NCBI RefSeq assembly: GCF_006965485.1
Contig: NZ_CP041360.1
Span: 5,808,501 to 5,872,500, forward strand
Direction of reading: 5' to 3'
DNA: 64,000 nt
Source: Spirosoma sp. KCTC 42546
Lineage (GTDB): Bacteria; Bacteroidota; Bacteroidia; Cytophagales; Spirosomataceae
Part shown: piece after piece, positions 17,646 through 26,579 of the stretch
How the letters are laid out: the number at the start of each line of letters is the position of its first letter
Numbering within the stretch: position 1 is the stretch's first letter
The notes under the pieces: generated by a model
The model's database searches: none
The model's input: only the letters and a program-made list of their open reading frames with translations
What the model was told of the DNA's origin: nothing
Position numbers and translations under genes: made by a program

Positions 17646-18473
17646 TCACCGTTGGCCTCTTTTTTGATTAATAAAGTAAATCGGTCGATTCCCGCAGATT
17701 TCAAGAAAGTTGTTGCTGAACGTTGCCAGGCTTTCGTAGCCAACTGCGCTGGCTATTTCCGAAACGTTGTTATTTTCAGTTTCCATCAATTCCAGAGCCT
17801 TCATGATCCGGGCCAGTTTGCAGTAGCTGGAAAAGGAAACCCCTAACTCTTGCGTAAACAAACGGCTCAATGTGCGAACCGAGAATCCGAACTGGTGAGC
17901 CAGACGTTCGATACTGATTTTTTCGTGTAGGTGCTGTTGTATATAGTCCAGCAACTGGCCCAGTTTCACATGACTCGTAGAAGGGAGGCAAACCTGTATG
18001 GATTTCGTCATCTCTTCTGGCAGGAGATTTTGTAAAGCGCTCAGAAACGTTGTCTCCCGGAAATCAGCCTGATCTACCCGATTCCATTTCTCCGTATACC
18101 GCATCATCTCCTTCAGCAAAGGCGAAACCGGAAATACGGCCAACTCATGACGTATGCTCGTTTCATCTGTTGAAAAACAGATTGCCCGCATATGCAGAGC
18201 AGGGCTGTCAGACCAGATTTCATGAAGCGTATCAGGAGGAATCCAGGCACCGTACCAACTGGGCAATACCATCTTTTTACCCGCCACATGAAGGTGAACA
18301 AACCCATTTTCGGCGTAGATAAACTCGCTCCAGGGGTGCTGATGCCAATCGGAATGAAACCGACCTAACTCCTCGTGATACACAAAAGACGGTTTCTGGG
18401 CTGTGATCGAAGCACAGCTTACGGGTTTTCGCCCCGTGGCCGATACAAACAAAACATTGTCCTTTTCTGACAT
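17646..18473 (-). CDS. AraC-family transcriptional regulator with cupin domain
   Basis: Transcription factor with an N-terminal cupin sensor region (about residues 20-110, with the HSDWHQHPWSEFIY block) and a C-terminal pair of helix-turn-helix motifs (about 175-270, with HLHEKISIERLAHQFGFSVR and VSEIASAVGYESLATFSNNF). Its ligand is unknown. ATG at 18473 is chosen; an in-frame ATG at 18509 would run across the TACTTTTG promoter of the divergent methyltransferase gene. The divergent arrangement suggests it may control that gene as well as itself. Confidence 0.88.
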   Translation of the reverse strand: MSEKDNVLFVSATGRKPVSCASITAQKPSFVYHEELGRFHSDWHQHPWSEFIYAENGFVHLHVAGKKMVLPSWYGAWIPPDTLHEIWSDSPALHMRAICFSTDETSIRHELAVFPVSPLLKEMMRYTEKWNRVDQADFRETTFLSALQNLLPEEMTKSIQVCLPSTSHVKLGQLLDYIQQHLHEKISIERLAHQFGFSVRTLSRLFTQELGVSFSSYCKLARIMKALELMETENNNVSEIASAVGYESLATFSNNFLEICGNRPIYFINQKRGQR

Positions 18474-18494
18474 GTGGGCCAAGTTAGCTAAATC

Positions 18495-18502
18495 TACTTT
18501 TG
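18495..18502 (+). promoter_or_regulatory. -7 promoter element TACTTTTG
   Basis: Exact match to TAnnTTTG, 39 bp before the ATG of the methyltransferase gene, in the gap shared with the divergent AraC-type regulator. Confidence 0.5.
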
Positions 18503-18541
18503 CAAACACCTATTAGAAATTGATAATCAAACAGGAACTAT

Positions 18542-19120
18542 ATGACTCAAGGAAACGAAAATGTATGGCCAGCTCCATATAAAGCCATTTTAAAAGCAAC
18601 GCAGGAAGCGGGATTTTCCATGGCATCTGACCCACTCACCTGCGCCTTACTCAGCACGCTCGCAGCTAGCAAACCCTCCGGAAAGTTCCTGGAATTAGGT
18701 ACGGGCACAGGGTTGGCAACCGCCTGGATTCTGGCTGGAATGGATCAACAATCAACCTTACTCTCAGTTGATAATGATTCAGCTTGTCTGGACATTGCCC
18801 GACATTATCTGAGCGAAGACGCCCGTCTACAGCTTATTGATGCAGATGGAGGAGAATGGCTTAAAGCTGCTGGTGATCAGGCATTTGATTATATTTTTGC
18901 CGACACCTGGCCAGGTAAATACCTGCTTTTAGACGAAACACTGGCCTTGTTAAAACCAGGTGGCTTCTACCTGATTGACGACATGCTCCCTCAGCCAAAC
19001 TGGCCCGTCGGCCATGAGCAGAAAGCAACTGATTTGTTGGCGCATCTGGAAGCGAGAAACGATCTGCGAATCAGCCAGTTAAACTGGGCAACGGGTATAG
19101 TTGTCGCCGTCAAATTGTAA
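18542..19120 (+). CDS. SAM-dependent O-methyltransferase-like protein
   Basis: Class I methyltransferase of 192 aa, closest in pattern to the caffeoyl-CoA-type O-methyltransferases. Motif I (ELGTGTG, residues 51-57), the acidic end of the second strand (LLSVDND) and a later YIFADTWPGKY block with KPGGFYLIDD are visible. Substrate unknown. It is divergent from the AraC-type regulator, which may control it. Confidence 0.85.
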   Translation: MTQGNENVWPAPYKAILKATQEAGFSMASDPLTCALLSTLAASKPSGKFLELGTGTGLATAWILAGMDQQSTLLSVDNDSACLDIARHYLSEDARLQLIDADGGEWLKAAGDQAFDYIFADTWPGKYLLLDETLALLKPGGFYLIDDMLPQPNWPVGHEQKATDLLAHLEARNDLRISQLNWATGIVVAVKL

Positions 19121-19266
19121 ACCCGCTTGCTTCTGCAAAAATGAGCACGTATACTGCCATTAAAATAAGCGACCTGCGAGAATACAGATCGAGGAAACAG
19201 AGGCAGGAAATCATAATCGCATCGGCGGCCCATTAATCTTAAAAATCATAATAATCCGCGTTCTAT

Positions 19267-20196
19267 ATGCCTAAACTCGTTCTGATGGATCATGACGGTG
19301 CAATTGACGACTTACTGTCTCAGTTGCTGGTACTCACCATGCCCGACACTAAATTGATCGGCGTTACGGTCACGCCCGCCGATTGTTACATTGAACCCGC
19401 CCTTGAATCGACTTATAAACTCCTCCAGATAATGGGGCAGGAACAGGTGGCGTTAGGGCGTGGTGATTACTATGGCATCAATGCGTTTCCGAGCGAATGG
19501 CGGGCACGCCCCGAAATCATCAATGCTTTACCCCTGCTGATTAACCTGCCGAAATCACCCGACCCGTATGCTTACCCGAGTGCGCCTGAGTTACTCATCA
19601 ACAAACTATCATCGGCTACTCAAAAAGTAACGATTCTGATGACCGGCCCCTGCTCCAATCTGGTACTGGCTCTCGAAAAGGCGCCCGAATTAAAAGCAAA
19701 AATCGAAGAGATTGTCTGGATGGCGGGCGCCTTTCGAACCACCGGAAACGTGCAGACGTTTCAACACGATGGTAGTGCCGAATGGAATGTGTTCTGGGAC
19801 CCGATCAGCTCACAGAAACTGGTTTCCTATGAACTGCCCTTAACCTTGATTCCCCTGGACGTGACGAATCATGTGCCTGTCACGAAGAAGTTCCTGTCTA
19901 CGCTGGCCACGCAGATCGATTATACGCTATCCAACCTGACGGGTCAACTCTGGGCACTTACGCTCGATACGATTCCGAGTTACCACTACACCTATTTCAT
20001 GTGGGACATTCTGGCAACCAGCTACTTAGCCATGCCCGAGCAATTCACCACCGAAACGGTGAAAGCAAACGTAAGTACCCGACCCCCTAACGCCGGACAA
20101 ACGTATCTGGATGAAAGCGGCTACGAACTAAAAATCGCGACGGACGTGAATGTGGCGTATTTTTACGAATATATTCTGACGCAGTTTAAGCGATAA
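19267..20196 (+). CDS. Nucleoside hydrolase (IUNH family)
   Basis: Cytoplasmic hydrolase of the inosine-uridine preferring family, which splits the N-glycosidic bond of ribonucleosides for salvage. The calcium-binding signature DxDxxxDD is at residues 8-15 (DHDGAIDD). Further family blocks are TILMTGPCSNLVLALE and the GxxxxxGN-like WMAGAFRTTGNVQ, followed by EWNVFWDP. 309 aa is a normal length, with no signal peptide. kptA begins 27 bp downstream on the same strand. Exact base preference cannot be told. Confidence 0.9.
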   Translation: MPKLVLMDHDGAIDDLLSQLLVLTMPDTKLIGVTVTPADCYIEPALESTYKLLQIMGQEQVALGRGDYYGINAFPSEWRARPEIINALPLLINLPKSPDPYAYPSAPELLINKLSSATQKVTILMTGPCSNLVLALEKAPELKAKIEEIVWMAGAFRTTGNVQTFQHDGSAEWNVFWDPISSQKLVSYELPLTLIPLDVTNHVPVTKKFLSTLATQIDYTLSNLTGQLWALTLDTIPSYHYTYFMWDILATSYLAMPEQFTTETVKANVSTRPPNAGQTYLDESGYELKIATDVNVAYFYEYILTQFKR

Positions 20197-20223
20197 GGCT
20201 TCAGTTTAAACGTGCTTACGGCT

Positions 20224-20757
20224 ATGATAAGCGAAAAAGAAAATACCCGAATCAGTAAACTATTAAGCTTAGTGCTCAGGCACCGCCCCACCTTACTTGG
20301 AATCGAATTGGATACCAATGGCTGGACAGATGTTGAGACACTCCTGAGCAAAGCACAGATTGACAGACCTACCTTAGATCATGTTGTAGACACGAATAAT
20401 AAGAAGCGATTTTCCTTTAATGATGATAAAACCAGAATTCGAGCCAATCAAGGTCATTCTGTTGAAGTAGAACTGGGCTACAAGGCCGAATTGCCGCCCA
20501 AATTACTATATCATGGAACCGGTAGCACTTCTGTTACCTCCATTCTTCGAATGGGGTTGGAGAAGCGAAAAAGACACCACGTTCATTTGAGCAGCGATAG
20601 TGAAACAGCCTATAAAGTTGGCCAAAGACATGGGGTACCTGTTGTTTTAGAAATCGACGCAGAACAGATGAGTAAGGACAATATAGAATTCTACCTATCG
20701 GCCAATGGGGTTTGGCTAACCGAACAGGTACCCCCAAAGTACATCAAACGCCCTTGA
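20224..20757 (+). CDS. kptA: RNA 2'-phosphotransferase KptA/Tpt1
   Basis: KptA transfers an internal RNA 2'-phosphate to NAD+, the last step of eukaryotic tRNA splicing; its bacterial role is unsettled. The N-terminal winged-helix lobe has SLVLRHRPTLLGIELDTNGW, and the NAD-binding lobe has LLYHGTGSTSV, HVHLSSDSETAYKVGQRHG and FYLSANGVWLTEQVPPKYI, covering the conserved Arg-His-Arg-Arg set. ATG at 20224 is chosen (177 aa); a GTG four codons earlier is possible. It follows the nucleoside hydrolase gene by 27 bp, so both may be cotranscribed. Confidence 0.93.
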   Translation: MISEKENTRISKLLSLVLRHRPTLLGIELDTNGWTDVETLLSKAQIDRPTLDHVVDTNNKKRFSFNDDKTRIRANQGHSVEVELGYKAELPPKLLYHGTGSTSVTSILRMGLEKRKRHHVHLSSDSETAYKVGQRHGVPVVLEIDAEQMSKDNIEFYLSANGVWLTEQVPPKYIKRP

Positions 20758-20839
20758 CTTATAGGATCAATACAGACTTAAGATCTGTTTCCACTTCACT
20801 TTTTCCAGTAGTCCCTTCTTCCTTTAACCGCAAGCCTTT

Positions 20840-21225
20840 TCACTGGCCATGGAAAGCCAGGAAAAACCAATCGCCTACTCCTCGGAGCATCACTTTCCGC
20901 GAAGGCATAACGTAGTTAAAGGCAAACCACCGCATTAACAAGGCCACCAACCCTGTAAGCTGGAAGCCATATACTTCTGCAATCCCCCCCGCCCAACACC
21001 AAAAACTGGCAAACTGCCCCAATCCACTGGAAGAGAAGGGCTTTAAGGATTGTCCCTTGAGTGCCCGGGCCATATTTTGCTTCAAGTAATCGCCGTGTTT
21101 GATAGCCCATAAGGCATTTGCCGGACAGGCAGCTCCGGTGTTTATGGGTTTAACATGACAGCCATCACCCCCGCCCCAAATAATTATATAACCCGGAATC
21201 TGCTGGGTAACGATATGAACTAAAT
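20840..21225 (-). pseudogene. Remnant of a type II NADH dehydrogenase (NDH-2)
   Basis: Reading the minus strand gives an uninterrupted stretch without a proper beginning: QQIPGYIIIWGGGDGC, then CPANALWAIKHGDYLKQNMA and RALKGQSLKPF, then GLVALLMRWFAFNYVMPSRK, ending with a stop at 20840-20842. This matches the order of the C-terminal third of NDH-2: the FAD-contacting GD motif, the PPNAQxAxxQG-like helix, the ALxGxxLKPF linker and the membrane-binding tail. The N-terminal FAD and NADH domains are missing, and no start is seen, so it is called a decayed fragment. Boundaries at the upstream end are approximate. Confidence 0.65.
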
Positions 21226-21308
21226 AAATAGCATAAATAAATATATACCGAATGTTACTTAACAGGCATATGGTTTAAATTAGTGCTCTGATTAGCCTTC
21301 CTAGCCCT

Positions 21309-23114
21309 ATGAATTATTTAGTCAAGCTTTTACTTAGCGTCACGTTTTGTGTGATACTGTATACAGTAAAGGCCCAGAATGAATTACCACCAACCTTGTT
21401 GAACGCCCCTGATTCAACCAAACTGCGCGTACTTTGGCATACAGGTGATTCTCTGATCAATGCCAGTCAGTTTATTCCCGCGAAAAAACTATATGAACAA
21501 GCCCTGACGATTGCCCAGTCAGGTGATGATAGTAAGTCGACCGGGATGAGTTACCGTAAAATGGGTTTATGGTATGAATCAACCGGCGATTTTGGCCCGG
21601 CCATTGAAGCGTACCAAAAAGCGCAGACTGCTTTTAAAGCAGCTGGCGATCATCGTCTTTATACCCGAACGTTTCACTTTATCGGCTTTTGCTATAATCG
21701 GCTTAATAATATTAAAGAGGCTCGTCATTACATTCAGCAAGGTCTGGCCACTGCTCAACAATTCGGTCTGGAGCAGCTTTTACCTGAGTTTTATAGCGAA
21801 TTGGTCAACATTGATAGTCAAAGCAAGCAGTACGCATCAGCCTATGCCAATACAGAGAAAGTATTAGCCTATTATAAAGCCAAAAAAGAGTGGCAAACGT
21901 ATTATGGCAACCTGTTCAACGCGGGGTTACTGTATAAAAACATGGGGCAGTATGCCCGCGCCGAGCAGGCATTCCGGCAGGTGATGGCCTATGCCAAAAC
22001 CGAAAACGATGAGCTATTACAAGGCTATGTAGACGCCAGTATTCCCTACGCACTAATTCCGCAGAACAAATTAGACGAAGCCGAGCAAGCCTGTTATCGG
22101 GCACTGGCATGGTCGGAAAAAACCGGGACAGAAAAGTATGCCATGCAGGAAGACATAAACAGCCACTTAAGCCGAATTTGGGAAAAACGAGGTGACTTCC
22201 AGAAGGCACTTACCTTCTATAAACGGCAGATGGCCAGCCACGACAGTGTATTTAACGCAACGAAAAACCGACAGGTTGCGGAACTGGAAACGCGCTACCA
22301 GACCCGCGAAAAAGAAGAAAATATCCGGCAGCTAGCTGCTACAAATGCCCGGCAAACCCGCCAGCTTTGGGCAGGCGCAGGTGGCTTAGTAATCCTGACT
22401 ATTCTGCTGGGAACACTGTACTGGTTATACGAACGGGTCCGGCAAAGTCGGCAGAAAATTACCCAGCAGTCTGTTCAGTTAACCCTGATGATGAAAGAGT
22501 TACACCATCGGGTCAAAAATAACCTGGCCATTGTGTCCAGCCTGCTGAAGCTGCAATCGAACCGGATGGACGACGAAAAGGCCATTCAGGCCGTGCGGGT
22601 AGGCCAGCAGCGGGTAGAAGCCATGTCGCTTATCCATCAGCGGCTTTATCAGACTGACGAAGTAACAACGGTGAACATGCGCGATTACCTGACTGATTTG
22701 TCGGAAAGCCTGATGCGGGCCTATGATTACCCTGCCGACGAGTTCGATCTGCAACTCAATATTGAGCTACAGGAACTGGATGTGGATATGGCCATGCCAT
22801 TAGGGCTGATCGTTAATGAACTGGTTACCAACGCATTTAAATATGCCTACAGCAAGACCAATGGGAAACGCCCACTACTACGCATCGACTTACGACGACA
22901 ATCGGATTCGGCGCATCCGGGTATTACATTAGAAGTGCAGGATAACGGACCGGGTATTGAGGTGGCCGACTGGCAGCAACAAGGCAATCGGTCTTCCTTT
23001 GGCAAACGCCTGATTGCGTCACTTAGTGAACAACTCGAAGGGCATTTTGAGTTACTCAAACAGAATGGAACCTTGTTCCGGTTACACATGCCTACCATTC
23101 GCCCACAAGTATAA
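21309..23114 (+). CDS. TPR-containing sensor histidine kinase (HisKA_2)
   Basis: Membrane sensor kinase of 601 aa. A signal peptide or first helix (residues 5-22) precedes a periplasmic TPR region (about 35-320), a coiled stretch, one membrane helix (about 355-377, GGLVILTILLGTLYWLYE) and a cytoplasmic HisKA_2 plus HATPase_c core. The phosphoacceptor is His399 in the HHRVKNN box; the ATP-binding N box reads NELVTNAFKYA and the G box DNGPGIE. The TPRs probably sense a protein or peptide partner. The response regulator gene 62 bp downstream is the clear partner. Confidence 0.92.
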   Translation: MNYLVKLLLSVTFCVILYTVKAQNELPPTLLNAPDSTKLRVLWHTGDSLINASQFIPAKKLYEQALTIAQSGDDSKSTGMSYRKMGLWYESTGDFGPAIEAYQKAQTAFKAAGDHRLYTRTFHFIGFCYNRLNNIKEARHYIQQGLATAQQFGLEQLLPEFYSELVNIDSQSKQYASAYANTEKVLAYYKAKKEWQTYYGNLFNAGLLYKNMGQYARAEQAFRQVMAYAKTENDELLQGYVDASIPYALIPQNKLDEAEQACYRALAWSEKTGTEKYAMQEDINSHLSRIWEKRGDFQKALTFYKRQMASHDSVFNATKNRQVAELETRYQTREKEENIRQLAATNARQTRQLWAGAGGLVILTILLGTLYWLYERVRQSRQKITQQSVQLTLMMKELHHRVKNNLAIVSSLLKLQSNRMDDEKAIQAVRVGQQRVEAMSLIHQRLYQTDEVTTVNMRDYLTDLSESLMRAYDYPADEFDLQLNIELQELDVDMAMPLGLIVNELVTNAFKYAYSKTNGKRPLLRIDLRRQSDSAHPGITLEVQDNGPGIEVADWQQQGNRSSFGKRLIASLSEQLEGHFELLKQNGTLFRLHMPTIRPQV

Positions 23115-23176
23115 GCGTACTTCAGTAACCTTTATTTTACAGAATGGCAGGTCTGAATCCTGTTAATTAGCTCGTT

Positions 23177-23956
23177 ATGAACCCGGATGAACGCGTAAAA
23201 ATCCTGATTGTTGAAGATGAACCCATCCTCGCGATGGAATTGAGTGATAGCCTGGAGGATGAAGGATACGACGTAGTTGGCACTGCTAATAATGGCCGTA
23301 AAGCTCTGGATCTATTCAAACGGCAACCCGTTGATCTACTGCTGTGTGATATCACGATCAAGGGCGATTGGGATGGCATTCAAACGGTTCAACACCTGGT
23401 GGCCGAGCGACCTGTACCTGTCATTTACCTAACCGCCCTGACTGATCGGGAAACCCTGGATCGGGCCAAGCAAACCTACCCGGCGGCTTATGTCAATAAA
23501 CCGTATCAATTGCATAGTCTTCGAACCGCCATTGAACTGGCTATCCACAACTTTACAGCCCGTGCTACGCCCACTCCAGCCAACCAACCCGTAATCACGC
23601 CATCAGAACGTGATGTACTGGGACGGGAAGCCATACTGCAAATCAATGACTATCTGTTTATCAAGCAGAACTATCAGTTCGTTAAAGTCAACCTCAGCGA
23701 CCTACTGTATTTAGAGGCTGATAATATCTATACGACCTTATACACCACGGGCCGTAAGTACGTGCTTCGACTTACCTTGAGTGGTATTCTGGAACGAATC
23801 AATCAGCCCGAGCTGGTTCGTATTCATCGTTCCTATGCTGTCAATATCCACAAAGTAGATTCGTTTAATGAAGCGGAGGTAAGCATTGGCCCACAGTTAA
23901 TTCCCCTAAGCCGAAGTTATAAGGATGACTTTTTGCGACACTTCCTGCATCGGTAA
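23177..23956 (+). CDS. LytTR-family response regulator
   Basis: Two-domain regulator of 259 aa. The receiver (residues 8-125) has E13/D14, the phosphorylatable Asp58 (LLLCDIT) and Lys108 (YVNKPY). The LytTR DNA-binding domain occupies about 155-258 (VKVNLSDLLYLEADNIYTTL, VRIHRSYAVNI). It directly follows the TPR histidine kinase and is almost certainly its output. A CACAGAG-type inverted repeat begins 10 bp after its stop. Confidence 0.93.
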   Translation: MNPDERVKILIVEDEPILAMELSDSLEDEGYDVVGTANNGRKALDLFKRQPVDLLLCDITIKGDWDGIQTVQHLVAERPVPVIYLTALTDRETLDRAKQTYPAAYVNKPYQLHSLRTAIELAIHNFTARATPTPANQPVITPSERDVLGREAILQINDYLFIKQNYQFVKVNLSDLLYLEADNIYTTLYTTGRKYVLRLTLSGILERINQPELVRIHRSYAVNIHKVDSFNEAEVSIGPQLIPLSRSYKDDFLRHFLHR

Positions 23957-23966
23957 GAACCCATTT

Positions 23967-24062
23967 TATTTATTAAACACAGAGCCACAAAGAGCACAGA
24001 GATGTCATTCATGAGAACTAGCTTTCTCTGTGATTTCTGTGACTCTGTGTTTAATAAATTAA
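23967..24062. terminator. CACAGAG-type tandem-arm hairpin, copy 1
   Basis: Inverted repeat with arms of about 35 bp (23967-24001 and 24025-24062) and few mismatches. Each arm consists of near-tandem units (ACACAGAG, CCACAAAG, AGCACAGAG) capped by ATTTATTAA at the outer end. It fills the gap between the converging LytTR regulator gene and GlxA-type gene, ending 10 and 17 bp from the two stops. Related copies lie at 40104-40190 and 47099-47178. Confidence 0.75.
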
Positions 24063-24078
24063 CGCGGTTATCTGACTA

Positions 24079-25056
24079 CTACGCTATCATTTCTCTATTG
24101 TATTTATTACGATAATCAATGGGGGCTAATCCTGTTATTTTTTTAAATATGGTTCTGAATGCTTTAGTGTCAGAATAGCCAACATCATACATAATTTCAT
24201 TGACTGTTTTCCTTCCCGTTTCCAGACTTTTTTTAGCAGCTTCCATCTTAACCCGTTGCATATATTCAGCAACCGTATTGGAAGTCGCTTTTTTAAATCG
24301 TCGTTCTAGATTTCGTCTTCCCAAAGCAAATTTAGATGCCAGATCCTCTACCGATATTTTATCCTGGAAATTCTGCTCAATAAACTCCTGCGCTTTTTTT
24401 ATCGGCTCATCCTCATGCTCTTTCTGGCCCTGAAAAATGGTAAAGGACGATTGATTATCCCGTTCTATTTCTATAGCAAATACCTTGGCAGCCAGAATAG
24501 CGATATCCCGTCCGGCATATTTCTCAATTAAGTATAAAATAAGGTTCAGGTAGGAAAAAGCTCCTCCACTCGAATAAATGCCATATTCATCGGTAATAAT
24601 TTTCTCCGTCACTAAATCTACATCCGGGAAAAATTGCCTGAACTGATTTTCCGCCAGCCAGTGTGTCGCGCATTTTCGACCTTTAAGTAAGCCTGTTGAA
24701 GCCAGTAAAAAAGCGCCTACACAAAGGCTGGCTATCTCTGCGCCATTTTCATATTGGTTGACAATCCAGGGAATAAACTCCCGGTTGTTTTCTATTGCAA
24801 TTTTCAGATCACCATCGAGCGCCGGAATAACAATTAAATCTGCTTTTTCTACTTCATTTAACAGTAAATCTGCATGGACAGTAAATAAGCCTCCGCTTAT
24901 AGGAGTTTCTTTAGAAAGGCCTACTAATTGCACATTGAATAAGGGATTTTCACCCCTCATTCTAAAAAAATTATTTACTTCCGAAAACAATTGGCGAGTG
25001 CCTTCTAGACTACCTAAAATAGCACCTTTTGGGATTAGGATCGATATCTGTTTCAT
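24079..25056 (-). CDS. GlxA-family AraC-type regulator
   Basis: Transcription factor with an N-terminal DJ-1/PfpI-like domain (residues 1-190) and a C-terminal AraC helix-turn-helix domain (about 220-315). The nucleophile-elbow region reads EIASLCVGAFLLASTGLLKG, and the HTH region reads ISVEDLASKFALGRRNLERR and VNEIMYDVGYSDTKAFRTIF. ATG at 25056 is preferred (325 aa) because MKQISILIPKG opens the DJ-1 fold; in-frame ATGs up to 25143 would add 29 unrelated residues. A TATTTTTG on the minus strand sits only 5 bp before this ATG, so a leaderless mRNA is possible. It diverges from the RibD-like reductase gene. Confidence 0.88.
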   Translation of the reverse strand: MKQISILIPKGAILGSLEGTRQLFSEVNNFFRMRGENPLFNVQLVGLSKETPISGGLFTVHADLLLNEVEKADLIVIPALDGDLKIAIENNREFIPWIVNQYENGAEIASLCVGAFLLASTGLLKGRKCATHWLAENQFRQFFPDVDLVTEKIITDEYGIYSSGGAFSYLNLILYLIEKYAGRDIAILAAKVFAIEIERDNQSSFTIFQGQKEHEDEPIKKAQEFIEQNFQDKISVEDLASKFALGRRNLERRFKKATSNTVAEYMQRVKMEAAKKSLETGRKTVNEIMYDVGYSDTKAFRTIFKKITGLAPIDYRNKYNREMIA

Positions 25057-25138
25057 AGACCAAAAATAGCGAAAAATGGTGTCGGAATCAACCCTTAAAT
25101 TGACGTATTTACCCCCTCTCTTCATCGACAAATACCAG

Positions 25139-25146
25139 TACATTTG
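25139..25146 (+). promoter_or_regulatory. -7 promoter element TACATTTG
   Basis: Exact TAnnTTTG match, 38 bp before the ATG of the first RibD-like reductase gene. A TTG lies upstream at 25100 but at too great a distance to be a -33 element. Confidence 0.5.
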
Positions 25147-25184
25147 CCTATATCAAACCAGAAATCAAGTCAACTAAAAGTAGT

Positions 25185-25763
25185 ATGAGAAAAGTGATTT
25201 TATTCATGCACGTATCGCTCGATGGCTTCGTGTGTGGCCCCAATGGTGAGCAGGATTGGATGACCCGAAACGATGATGACATGGGCAAATACCTGGAATC
25301 CGACTTCCTGAGTACGGTAGATACCATGTTGGTTGGCAGGGTACTGTACGAGGGGTTTGCGGGCTTCTGGCCGTCTGTTCCCGAGAATCCAGACCTCCCG
25401 GACGAGCTGGTTGACTTTGGCAACTGGATGAACAATACGCCCAAAGTAGTCTTTTCGAAATCACTAAAAACGGTTGGCTGGACGAATTGTCGGTTGGCAG
25501 AACGGGAGCTTACCGATGAGATTGCGTACTTAAAAGAACAGCCCGGTGGGGATATGATCACCTTTGGTGGGGCAGCCTTTGCTGCTGCTTTAACGGAGTT
25601 GAATCTGGTTGACGAATACCGCATTAAACTGGAACCCATTGTTTTAGGTACTGGGAAACCCTTGTTTAAAAACGGCATTGATCCAATAAAGCTGACACTC
25701 ATCAAGTCCAAAGCGTTTAACTCCGGGGTTGTAGGGCTCTACTACCAGGTCAACAGAAACTAA
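25185..25763 (+). CDS. RibD C-terminal-like (DHFR-fold) reductase, paralogue 1
   Basis: Protein of 192 aa with the RibD C-terminal domain, a dihydrofolate-reductase fold that binds NADPH. Marks are MHVSLDGFVCGPNGEQDW at residues 7-24, TMLVGRVLYEGF and the late GGAAFAAALTELNLVDEYRI with PLFKNGI. It is not FolA and need not reduce folate; substrates of such stand-alone proteins are unknown. A related gene (25998-26573) follows after a broken VOC gene, so the pair probably arose by duplication or clustering of small stress-type genes. Confidence 0.87.
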   Translation: MRKVILFMHVSLDGFVCGPNGEQDWMTRNDDDMGKYLESDFLSTVDTMLVGRVLYEGFAGFWPSVPENPDLPDELVDFGNWMNNTPKVVFSKSLKTVGWTNCRLAERELTDEIAYLKEQPGGDMITFGGAAFAAALTELNLVDEYRIKLEPIVLGTGKPLFKNGIDPIKLTLIKSKAFNSGVVGLYYQVNRN

Positions 25764-25963
25764 CCAACCCAATCACGACACAACTTAATGCGTATCTGAA
25801 TGTCAACGGCAGCTGCCGTGAGGTTATGACCTTTTACCAGACGTGTCTAGGTGGTGAATTAAGTGTCCAAACGATTGCCGATGCGCCATTTGCCAGTCAG
25901 ATGCCTGCCGAAGCTCAGCAGAACAGTTTACACGCCACCTTAACCAAAGGAAGTCTGGTGTAA
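25763..25963 (+). pseudogene. Truncated VOC/PhnB-like gene
   Basis: A frame starting at the stop codon of the preceding gene encodes LNAYLNVNGSCREVMTFYQ, then CLGGELSVQTIADAPFASQM and LHATLTKGSLV before TAA at 25961-25963. This is the N-terminal half of PhnB-like VOC-superfamily proteins, normally about 140 aa. Only about 66 codons remain, the second half is absent and no proper start codon precedes LNAYLNV. The fragment lies between two RibD-like reductase genes. The most likely history is an internal deletion removing the 3' half. Confidence 0.75.
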
Positions 25964-25997
25964 AATCTAATTGTAATTACTATCAGCCCTATACCCC

Positions 25998-26573
25998 ATG
26001 AGAAAGTTAATTTTTTTTATGCACACCTCCCTCGACGGTTTTGTGGCAGGCCCAAACGGAGAAATGGATTGGATAAATCTGGACGATGTGCTGTTTGACT
26101 TTGTAGGCACCATGACTGAGCAGGCAGATACAGCGCTCTATGGTCGGGTAACCTATGAGATGATGCAGGCATACTGGCCCACAGCCGCCGATCAACCCAA
26201 TGCGAGCAGGCACGACATTGAACACAGCAGTTGGTACAACAAAGTACCCAAGGTTGTGCTGTCGAAAACAATGAGCGAAACGGGTTTAACCAACACCACC
26301 GTTATTAGCGATCACCTTTCTGACCATATACACAAATTAAAGCAGCAGGAAGGACGAAACATTTTAATTTTCGGAAGTCCGGGGGCTTCTCAATCATTAT
26401 TAAATCAGGGGCTAATTGACGAGTTCTGGTTATTTGTCAATCCAGTTATTCTGGGGCAAGGTATGCCTCTATTTAAAAACATAACGGGCAGGACCAGGCT
26501 AAAACTTGTTGAAACCAAACCGTTTGATTGTGGTGTTCTGGCCCTTCATTATGAACAGTTAAGAGAATCCTGA
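25998..26573 (+). CDS. RibD C-terminal-like (DHFR-fold) reductase, paralogue 2
   Basis: Second RibD-C-like protein, 191 aa, clearly related to the one at 25185-25763: both begin MRK-x-I-x-FMH-x-SLDGFV-x-GPNGE and end with the LIDEFWLFVNPVILGQGMPL/PLFKN block. NADPH-dependent reduction is the family expectation; the substrate is unknown. The stop is 6 bp from the start of the OsmC-like gene, indicating cotranscription. Confidence 0.88.
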   Translation: MRKLIFFMHTSLDGFVAGPNGEMDWINLDDVLFDFVGTMTEQADTALYGRVTYEMMQAYWPTAADQPNASRHDIEHSSWYNKVPKVVLSKTMSETGLTNTTVISDHLSDHIHKLKQQEGRNILIFGSPGASQSLLNQGLIDEFWLFVNPVILGQGMPLFKNITGRTRLKLVETKPFDCGVLALHYEQLRES

Positions 26574-26579
26574 ACGAGT

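Noticed and set aside
25185..26573. Two DHFR-fold genes as possible trimethoprim resistance
   Set aside because: They match the RibD C-terminal domain, not FolA or known Dfr resistance enzymes, so resistance is not supported.
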